Assembly (NCBI GenBank): GCA_031264545.1
Contig: JAISDV010000142.1
Span: forward strand, 1 to 5,733
DNA from: Oscillospiraceae bacterium
GTDB lineage: Bacteria > Bacillota > Clostridia > Oscillospirales > Oscillospiraceae
Length of the DNA stretch: 5,733 nt
Reading direction: 5' to 3'
Part shown: one piece after another, positions 1 through 4,662 of the stretch
How the letters are laid out: every line of letters begins with the position of its first letter
Position numbering within the stretch: position 1 is the stretch's first letter
The notes under the pieces: generated by a model
The model's input: the letters and a program-made list of their open reading frames with translations, nothing else
Database searches by the model: none
Told to the model about the DNA's origin: nothing
Made by a program: the position numbers and the translations under genes

Positions 1-388
1 CCTGTATCTCGGGATGCTCCCGCATACCGATGATGACGGGGACCCTGCCCGCGGCTTCGGCTGCCTCGAGTATCCTGCGCGTATTCAGCACCTTCGGGCA
101 GGTCGCGTCGACGATCTCACAGCCCCTGGCGCGGAGCGCGTCATATTCGCCCGTGGGAACGCCGTGGGAACGGATCACGACGCGGGCGCCCTCGGGAACC
201 TCGGCTGCTGTCCGGGCAACGGAAAGGCCCTTTTTCCGGAGCTCTCCGACTGCCGCGTTGTTATGTATCAGCTCGCCCAGGCTCCAGCAGGGCTTACCGC
301 CGGCCGCCAGCGCCCTCTCCGCGAGCCTGACCGAGCGGCTCACGCCGAAACAGAAGCCGGCGCTCTCAGAAACGATGAGCTTTTTCAA
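1..388 (-). CDS. ispH: 4-hydroxy-3-methylbut-2-enyl diphosphate reductase (IspH/LytB), 3' end beyond the window
   Basis: IspH performs the last step of the MEP isoprenoid pathway, reducing HMBPP to IPP and DMAPP with a [4Fe-4S] cluster in the cytosol. The visible 129 residues carry the family's landmarks: Cys13 in AGFCFGV, His42 in GELIHNN, His75 in RSHGVP, Cys97 in VDATCPKV and His125 in REHPE. These correspond to E. coli Cys12, His41, His74, Cys96 and His124, each shifted by one. The third cluster cysteine and the catalytic Glu of the later part lie outside the window. The start is a TTG at 388-386, because it gives the canonical N-terminus MKKLIVSESAGF, has GGAG 8 nt upstream, and no ATG lies nearby in this frame. 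It overlaps the plsC stop as TTGA. In many Clostridia IspH is fused to ribosomal protein S1 domains; whether that holds here cannot be seen. Identification is secure, exact length unknown. Confidence 0.95.
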   Translation of the reverse strand, partial: MKKLIVSESAGFCFGVSRSVRLAERALAAGGKPCWSLGELIHNNAAVGELRKKGLSVARTAAEVPEGARVVIRSHGVPTGEYDALRARGCEIVDATCPKVLNTRRILEAAEAAGRVPVIIGMREHPEIQ

Positions 389-963
389 CGCTTCATCTCC
401 AGAGACAGTATTCTGTCCATCAGCTCCGCAGCCAGGGGCGCATAGTCCTTGTTCGCGGGCGTGTGCAGCTTAAAGGGCTCGCCGATGATGAGTCTTGAAC
501 AGCGGAGCGCTTTTTTTTTGGTCGTAATATAAATGGGAAGGACAGGCGCGCCGAGCTTTGCCGCGATGCGGACGGCTCCGCTTTTTGGTGCGGCTGATTC
601 GTCCTCTGCGACCCGTGTGCCCTCGGGGAATATCATGATTTTCCGCCCGCCCTTCAGGTGTCTCACCGCTGTCCGGACCGCGCCGATATCGGGTTCGCCC
701 CGCTCGATCGGGAAAGCGCCGAGCGCCCTCAGCAGTCCCCTGAAAGGGATAACGCGGAACAGCTCAGCCTTCGCCATGAAGTGAAGCGGGCGCCTGTGCC
801 CGAAGGCCAGCGCGATCAGGACCGGGTCGATAAAGCTCGAATGGTTCGCGCAGACAATGGCCGGGCCGGCCGGAATGTTGCGCGTCCCGTAAAAACGGCA
901 GGGGAACAACAGACGGACTATCGGATAAGCGATAAAAAAACAGATCGTATATACAGCATTCAT
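385..963 (-). CDS. plsC: 1-acyl-sn-glycerol-3-phosphate acyltransferase (PlsC/LPLAT family)
   Basis: This enzyme adds an acyl chain to lysophosphatidic acid, giving phosphatidic acid at the inner face of the membrane. With the chosen start the protein has 192 residues, normal for short Gram-positive PlsC. It shows the acyltransferase blocks in order: motif I NHSSFIDP with catalytic His41 and Asp46, motif II GAFPIERG at 82-89 with Arg88, motif III FPEGTR at 112-117, and motif IV VLPIYI at 141-146. Residues 3-21 are hydrophobic and probably insert into or lie on the membrane. I start at ATG 963-961, which overlaps the cmk stop as ATGA and has GGGGAG 11 nt upstream. An in-frame ATG at 993 would add ten charged residues inside cmk and is less likely. 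Lys149-Lys151 are encoded by nine consecutive A, unusual in this GC-rich gene. Substrate specificity within the LPLAT family is assigned from motifs and context only. Confidence 0.92.
   Translation of the reverse strand: MNAVYTICFFIAYPIVRLLFPCRFYGTRNIPAGPAIVCANHSSFIDPVLIALAFGHRRPLHFMAKAELFRVIPFRGLLRALGAFPIERGEPDIGAVRTAVRHLKGGRKIMIFPEGTRVAEDESAAPKSGAVRIAAKLGAPVLPIYITTKKKALRCSRLIIGEPFKLHTPANKDYAPLAAELMDRILSLEMKR
397..400 (-). promoter_or_regulatory. Ribosome binding site deciding the TTG start of ispH
   Basis: GGAG lies inside the last codons of plsC, 8 nt before TTG at 388-386. The spacing is ideal and there is no alternative ATG in the ispH frame close by. This supports the non-ATG start and translational coupling to plsC. 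Confidence 0.65.
511..519 (-). repeat. A9 homopolymer inside plsC
   Basis: Nine consecutive A on the coding strand encode Lys149-Lys151 just after motif IV. In a GC-rich gene this is a probable replication or transcription slippage site. Adding one A would shift the frame and reach TAA at 472-470, removing the last part of the protein and uncoupling ispH. The sequence as given is in frame. Confidence 0.8.
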
Positions 964-1640
964 CCGGGCAGCTTCTCCCCTATCAGGACGCACAGAAGCC
1001 CGAAGCTCTTCTCGATGGAATTGCCCGTCGTATCGAGGATAACCGCGTCCTTCGCCGGCCGGAGGGGCGCCGCGCTGCGCGCACTGTCGTTCTTATCGCG
1101 GTACAGGATGTCTTTCAGAACATCCTGATAGCAGGTTTCGACGCCGCGAAGCGCCAATTCGGCAAACCTGCGCCGCGCCCGTTCCTCGGGCGCGGCGGTC
1201 AAAAAGATTTTAAGATCCGCGTCGGGCAGGACGACCGTGCCGATATCCCGCCCGTCCATAATCACTGGGCCGTTTTCAGCAAAGCCGCGCTGCTTGTCCA
1301 GCAAAAAGGCTCTGACTGCCGGCATCGCCGAAATATCGGATGCGTAGAGGGATATTTCGGGCTGGCGCAGCGCTTCGGTCACGTCCCCGCCGTTGAGCAG
1401 CATGCGCTGGAGTCCATCCCCGCCGTATTTTATGGAGATATTGAGGCTGTCAAGCAGGGCTTCAACGCCCTTTTCATCCTTCGGCGCCAGTCCTGCCGAG
1501 CGCACCGCGACGCCGACCGTCCGGTATATCGCGCCCGTGTCCACATATATAAAGCCGAATTTCTCGGCGCACATTTTCGCCAGCGTGCTTTTTCCGGCGC
1601 CCGAGGGGCCGTCTATCGCAATGGAAAGATACTTACTCAT
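960..1640 (-). CDS. cmk: Cytidylate kinase, (d)CMP kinase
   Basis: This cytosolic kinase phosphorylates CMP and dCMP with ATP, feeding CTP/dCTP for nucleic acids and CDP-linked lipid synthesis. The 226 residues match the usual bacterial Cmk length. Visible landmarks are the P-loop GPSGAGKST at 11-19, DTGAIYR at 34-40 in the NMP-binding region, the VTEALRQPEIS stretch around 87-97 and SAMPAVR around 104-110 typical of the CMP-binding insert, GRDIGT at 130-135 with the following LPDADLKIFL strand, and a C-terminal block of the form YRDKNDSARSAAPL with LID arginines and the DAVILDTT ending. ATG at 1640 is well supported: AAGGAG lies 8 nt upstream (1654-1649). The gene follows the flavoprotein by 24 nt and overlaps plsC by 4 nt, so it is surely co-transcribed. 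A cmk gene next to plsC and ispH is a known clostridial arrangement. Confidence 0.97.
   Translation of the reverse strand: MSKYLSIAIDGPSGAGKSTLAKMCAEKFGFIYVDTGAIYRTVGVAVRSAGLAPKDEKGVEALLDSLNISIKYGGDGLQRMLLNGGDVTEALRQPEISLYASDISAMPAVRAFLLDKQRGFAENGPVIMDGRDIGTVVLPDADLKIFLTAAPEERARRRFAELALRGVETCYQDVLKDILYRDKNDSARSAAPLRPAKDAVILDTTGNSIEKSFGLLCVLIGEKLPG
975..980 (-). promoter_or_regulatory. Ribosome binding site for plsC
   Basis: GGGGAG lies within the 3' end of cmk, 11 nt before the ATG at 963-961. Together with the ATGA stop/start overlap it favours this start over the in-frame ATG 30 nt upstream. The spacing is slightly long, so reinitiation after cmk may contribute. Confidence 0.5.
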
Positions 1641-1664
1641 CAGTTCTGCTCCTTCAAGCTGTTT

Positions 1665-2906
1665 TTAACGGCATGCGGCACCCTGAGCCGCGGCATAGGC
1701 CGTCGACCAGGCGATCTGGAGATTGAAGCCGCCTGTATAAGCGTCGACATCGATGATCTCACCGGCAAAATACAGACCCGAAACGATTTTCGAAGCCATC
1801 GTTTTCGGATCGATCTCCCGCGTGTCGACGCCGCCGGAGGTGATTATCGCCTCGGCAATCGGTCTTGGCCCGGAAATGCTCACGGGAAAGCCCTTGAACA
1901 GAGAAACCAGCGCGCGCCGCTGCTCCCTGGTAACGGAGTGGACCTTCGTTTCGCCGGGAATGCCGGAAAGCCTGACCAGCACAGGGATCATCGCACGGCC
2001 GGCAAGGCCGTGGAGTGCGTTGGCAAAATCCCGGTTGGCATACTTTTTGAAATCACGCCGGATCCGCTCGTCCAGGCGGCGTGCGTCCAGTCCGGGTTTG
2101 AGGTCGATGGAGAGGCGGTAGCGGTGCGCACAGAAATCCCGTATGTGAGCGCTGGCCGAGAGGACCAGCGGCCCCGATACGCCGAAATGCGTGAAGAGCA
2201 GTTCCCCAAGCTCTTCAAAAACGCGCTTGTTGTTCTCGTCATACACCCGCGCGGTGACGTTTTTCAGGGAAAAGCCCTGCATTTCCGCGCAGTAAGCGTC
2301 GTCTGAAACCAGTGGGACGAGAGATGCGCGCGGCGCGATGATGCTATGTCCGAGCCGTTCGGCAAGCCCGTAGCCCTGTCCGGTCGAGCCGGTGCCGGGG
2401 TAGCTTGCGCCGCCCGTGCACAGGATGGCAGCCCCGCATTCAATACGCGTGTCCTCCGCCTCCAGACCCGAAAGCACACCGCCCGCGGCGTTTATCGCGG
2501 TGACGCGCTTGTTCAGCAGGCGGACGCCCAGCTCGCGGCCATAGCGCTCAAGCGCGCCGGCAAGCGCATGCGCGCTGTCGCCGGCCGGGAAGACCCGGTT
2601 TCCGCGCTCGGTTTTGAGCGGCACGCCGAGACGCTCGAAAAAGGCCATCGTCTCCTGCGGCCCGAAACGGCTTACGGCGCTGTGAAGAAACCGCGCGTTG
2701 CGCGGAACGTTTTCGAGAAAGCCGCGCGTGTCGCAATTGTTGGTCAGATTGCAGCGGCCCTTGCCGGTTATCCGAAGCTTCCTGCCGAGGACCCGGTTTG
2801 GCTCGATGAGCAGCACGGCCGCCCCGCGTTCGGCAAGCATGGCCGCCGCCATCAGACCCGCGGCTCCGCCCCCGATGACCGCCGCGTCAGCCTGCGGTGT
2901 TTTCAT
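1665..2906 (-). CDS. HI0933/YhiN family NAD(P)/FAD-dependent oxidoreductase (BaiN/RdsA-like)
   Basis: This is a flavoprotein of the HI0933 (TIGR00275-type) family, 413 residues long. It has an N-terminal FAD dinucleotide fold with GGGAAG at 12-17 and Glu35 ending the second strand. The family signature ITGKGRCNLTN follows at 46-56, then TGGASYPGTGSTGQGY at 164-179, LLFTHFGVSGP at 236-246, SGGVDTREIDPKTMASK near 357-373, and the C-terminal FAD-contacting GLYFAGEIIDVDAYTGGFN from about 377. All are intact. The reaction is not settled for most members: relatives have been named aminoacetone oxidase-like, and the clostridial BaiN is linked to bile acid 7-dehydroxylation. This copy sits in a housekeeping cluster with no bai genes, so a bile acid role should not be assumed. 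ATG 2906 was chosen for its GGAG and for a compact N-terminus; ATG 2936 would add ten basic residues. It overlaps the regulator gene by 20 nt. Confidence 0.93.
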   Translation of the reverse strand: MKTPQADAAVIGGGAAGLMAAAMLAERGAAVLLIEPNRVLGRKLRITGKGRCNLTNNCDTRGFLENVPRNARFLHSAVSRFGPQETMAFFERLGVPLKTERGNRVFPAGDSAHALAGALERYGRELGVRLLNKRVTAINAAGGVLSGLEAEDTRIECGAAILCTGGASYPGTGSTGQGYGLAERLGHSIIAPRASLVPLVSDDAYCAEMQGFSLKNVTARVYDENNKRVFEELGELLFTHFGVSGPLVLSASAHIRDFCAHRYRLSIDLKPGLDARRLDERIRRDFKKYANRDFANALHGLAGRAMIPVLVRLSGIPGETKVHSVTREQRRALVSLFKGFPVSISGPRPIAEAIITSGGVDTREIDPKTMASKIVSGLYFAGEIIDVDAYTGGFNLQIAWSTAYAAAQGAACR

Positions 2907-3750
2907 AGACCTCGTTCTCCGACCAGACGGCTTCAAGGCGCTTGAAGGTGTCGGAAAGCGCCTCCTCAGACCGCAGACCGATCGAGACGATCAGCGCGTT
3001 TATCAGGCTCAGCGGCGCGATCAGGGAGTCGAGAAAAGAGACCATATCGCTCTTCGCGTAAAGCGTGATGTCGGAATCCGAAACCAGCGGCGAGGCTGCG
3101 CTGTCCGTCAGGCTGATGGTGGTGGCGCCGGCCGCTTTAGCGAAGCGCAGGGCCTTCACGGTTCTGCTGGAATAGCGGGGATAGCTCATCGCGATGAAAG
3201 CGTCGCCGCGCCTGATCCGGATGACCTGCTCGTAAACCTCGGTAACGGCTGTGTCGTGGAGGAGGTGGACATTGTTCCGCAGAAGGTTCAGGTAATAGCC
3301 CATAAAGCTCGAAAGAGCGGCGGAAGAACGCATTCCGACTATGTAGACGTGCTCCGCGCCGATAATGGCGTCCGCCGCGGCGTCGAAGCTTGCGGGATCC
3401 ACTTCCTCCAGTGTTTTCTGGAGCTTTTCCATGTCCGCGGAAAGAACGGCTTTCAGCACGTTTGAACCGTTTATAAGCTCTTTGGCGACCGCGATCCGCT
3501 GGACCGAGGTCAAACGGTTGCGGATGATTTCCTGCAAGGCCTTTCGCATACCGGGATAGCCGTCATAGCCCAGCTCCGCCGCGAAGCGGACGACCGTCGA
3601 TTCGCTCACGCCGACGGTGGCCCCCAGCCTGCCGGCGGTCATAAACGCCGCCTTATCGTAGCTTTCCTGTATATATTTTGCTATTCGCCGCTGTCCCTTC
3701 GAATAATGGCTATTGCCGTTCGCGATCACGGCAAGAACATCTTTTTCCAT
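2887..3750 (-). CDS. MurR/RpiR family transcriptional regulator (HTH + SIS domains)
   Basis: This is a 287-residue DNA-binding regulator. Residues 1-77 form the RpiR-type helix-turn-helix domain, with the SKGQRRIAKYI opening around 17-27 and the recognition segment GVSESTVVRFAAELGYDGYP at 47-66. Residues about 120-255 form a SIS sugar-phosphate-binding fold, with VGMRSSAAL at 138-146 as the first ligand loop and MSYPRYSSRT at 188-197 where canonical SIS domains have an SxSGxT-like loop. Family members sense phosphosugars such as MurNAc-6P or other small ligands and repress or activate nearby genes; the ligand here is unknown. ATG 3750 has GAGGG 9 nt upstream (3764-3760). The gene stands behind the only good promoter of the window, and its 3' end overlaps the flavoprotein gene by 20 nt, so it is the first gene of the cmk-plsC-ispH unit. 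It may control its own transcription and hence that unit (inference). Confidence 0.93.
   Translation of the reverse strand: MEKDVLAVIANGNSHYSKGQRRIAKYIQESYDKAAFMTAGRLGATVGVSESTVVRFAAELGYDGYPGMRKALQEIIRNRLTSVQRIAVAKELINGSNVLKAVLSADMEKLQKTLEEVDPASFDAAADAIIGAEHVYIVGMRSSAALSSFMGYYLNLLRNNVHLLHDTAVTEVYEQVIRIRRGDAFIAMSYPRYSSRTVKALRFAKAAGATTISLTDSAASPLVSDSDITLYAKSDMVSFLDSLIAPLSLINALIVSIGLRSEEALSDTFKRLEAVWSENEVYENTAG
2917..2920 (-). promoter_or_regulatory. Ribosome binding site for the flavoprotein gene
   Basis: GGAG lies inside the last codons of the upstream regulator gene, 10 nt before ATG 2906-2904. It is the best match near either candidate start and places the start inside the regulator's reading frame, which implies translational coupling. 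Confidence 0.5.
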
Positions 3751-3773
3751 AAAATCGTACCCTCGTCATTTCG

Positions 3774-3795
3774 TTGTGCTCGCACTTAGCCACAA
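3774..3795 (-). promoter_or_regulatory. Inverted repeat at the predicted transcription start of the rpiR unit
   Basis: The arms TTGTGGCT and AGCACAA pair over seven base pairs with one bulged G and a 7-nt loop. The repeat spans the expected start site just after the -10 box. It could be an operator for the adjacent regulator or a small hairpin at the 5' end of the mRNA. It has no U-tract and is not a terminator. Confidence 0.3.
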
Positions 3796-3824
3796 TCATA
3801 CTACAGTATCGGGAAAAAATGCAA
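3795..3824 (-). promoter_or_regulatory. Candidate sigma-A-type promoter upstream of the rpiR gene
   Basis: On the minus strand TTGCAT (3824-3819) and TATGAT (3800-3795) are separated by 18 nt. The -10 matches five of six consensus bases and the -35 three of six. Transcription would begin near 3788, about 38 nt before the start codon. The region is clearly more AT-rich than the flanking genes. It would serve rpiR and the tightly packed genes behind it. Confidence 0.5.
3798..3809 (-). promoter_or_regulatory. Short dyad overlapping the -10 region, possible operator
   Basis: ATACT-GT-AGTAT is an inverted repeat with 5-bp arms around a 2-bp centre, placed in the promoter spacer and running into the -10 hexamer. 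A dimeric repressor bound here would block polymerase. A 10-bp dyad can occur by chance, so this is a positional suggestion only. Confidence 0.3.
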
Positions 3825-3843
3825 GTGCCCGCGGCAATGAAAA

Positions 3844-4605
3844 TCAAAACTCACGCATTTCGGCCGCTTCAGCCGGAAACGAACCGGGTTTTTTCGCGCA
3901 TTTTTGCAGGCTGTCGATTTCAGCGGGTTCTAAATACCGCCATTTTCCCGAAGGGAGCGCGCCGAGCGCGAGGCTGCCCTCCGCGACTCTGCGCAGCCTC
4001 AGGACAGTCAGGCCCGCCTGTGCGCACATTTTTCTGATCTGGCGGTTCCGGCCCTCGTATATGGTTACGGAGAGGCGCGCGCCGTCCTCCGTCCTGCTCA
4101 GCAGGCGCGCCTTTGCGGGCCTGGTCCTGTATCCGTCGATTTCGAGGGGCGCGCGAAGGACCGCAAGCGCACGGGGAATATCGCCGCCCCGGACCCTCAG
4201 CTCATAGACCTTGCCGATCTCGTGGGAGGGATGCGTCAGCAGCTGGGCGAAAGCGCCGTCGTTGGTCATAATAAGAAGCCCCTCGGAGTTATAGTCGAGC
4301 CGGCCGACGGGATAGAGTCTCGCGCCGGCGTCGGCAGTAAGCTCGGAGACAGTCCGTCTTCCCCGGTCGTCCGAGACCGAGGAGAGGTAAGCGCGGGGCT
4401 TGTTGAGCATAATGTACGTCCTCCGCGCGCTTCCGCGCAGAGGCCGGTCATCCAGGGTGATCCTGTCCCTTCCGGCGTCCGCAGCCTGCCCAAGGGCGGC
4501 GGGTTCGCCGTTGACGCGTACCCTGCCGGCTGTTATGAGCCGTTCCGCGTCCCGCCTCGAGCACAGGCCGGAGGCGGCTATTATTTTTTGCAGACGTTCT
4601 CGCAT
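3844..4605 (-). CDS. rluB: rRNA pseudouridine synthase, RsuA/RluB/RluE/RluF family
   Basis: The enzyme converts a specific uridine of ribosomal RNA to pseudouridine. The 253-residue product starts with an S4 RNA-binding domain (about 1-60, with LQKIIAASGLCSRRDAERLI at 5-24 and VRVNGE at 29-34). The catalytic domain follows, with MLNKPRAYLSS at 66-76, GRLDYNSEGLLIMTNDG at 101-117 holding the catalytic Asp104, the THPSHEIGKVYELRV stretch, and the C-terminal EGRNRQIRKMC and LRRVAEGSLALGALPSGKWR motifs. Length and motif order are typical. ATG 4605 was chosen because GGAGG lies 5 nt upstream and the S4 domain begins at once; in-frame ATGs at 4617 and 4659 lack a good binding site. The B. subtilis homologue lies near dacB, which fits the neighbour here. 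RluB (23S rRNA) is the likely subgroup, but RsuA-like specificity cannot be excluded from sequence alone. Confidence 0.92.
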   Translation of the reverse strand: MRERLQKIIAASGLCSRRDAERLITAGRVRVNGEPAALGQAADAGRDRITLDDRPLRGSARRTYIMLNKPRAYLSSVSDDRGRRTVSELTADAGARLYPVGRLDYNSEGLLIMTNDGAFAQLLTHPSHEIGKVYELRVRGGDIPRALAVLRAPLEIDGYRTRPAKARLLSRTEDGARLSVTIYEGRNRQIRKMCAQAGLTVLRLRRVAEGSLALGALPSGKWRYLEPAEIDSLQKCAKKPGSFPAEAAEMREF

Positions 4606-4610
4606 ATCCG

Positions 4611-4615
4611 CCTCC
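4611..4615 (-). promoter_or_regulatory. Ribosome binding site deciding the rluB start
   Basis: GGAGG ends 5 nt before ATG 4605-4603. The upstream in-frame ATG at 4617 lies immediately before this motif and has no comparable site of its own, so the shorter protein that begins at the S4 domain is preferred. Confidence 0.6.
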
Positions 4616-4639
4616 ATTGCGGTATTAAATCCAAGCGCG

Positions 4640-4658
4640 TGCGCGCACAGTGCGCGCA
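4640..4658 (-). repeat. Twin 8-bp palindrome forming a GC-rich hairpin between the carboxypeptidase and rluB genes
   Basis: TGCGCGCA occurs twice, separated by three bases (CTG on the minus strand). Because the octamer is its own reverse complement, the pair is both a direct and an inverted repeat and can fold as an 8-bp stem with a 3-nt loop. It begins 4 nt after the carboxypeptidase stop. No run of U follows, so it is not a normal intrinsic terminator. It may stabilise the upstream mRNA end, act as an attenuator, or bind a protein. Confidence 0.6.
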
Positions 4659-4662
4659 TGGG

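Noticed and set aside
2346..3465. Long plus-strand open frames opposite the flavoprotein and the regulator gene (up to about 255 codons)
   Set aside because: They are antisense to genes with complete family motifs, have arginine/alanine-rich compositions typical of GC-rich shadow frames, and show no recognisable domain.
3813..3836. Possible terminator for rluB: TGCC-GCG-GGCA followed by six T on the minus strand
   Set aside because: The stem has only four base pairs and the T-run is separated from it by seven bases. The same bases also form the -35 region of the candidate promoter, so termination is unconvincing.
4606..4662. A promoter for rluB in the TTGGATTTAATACC region
   Set aside because: A -10-like TTTAAT exists, but I see no acceptable -35 at the right distance. 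Co-transcription with the carboxypeptidase is simpler.
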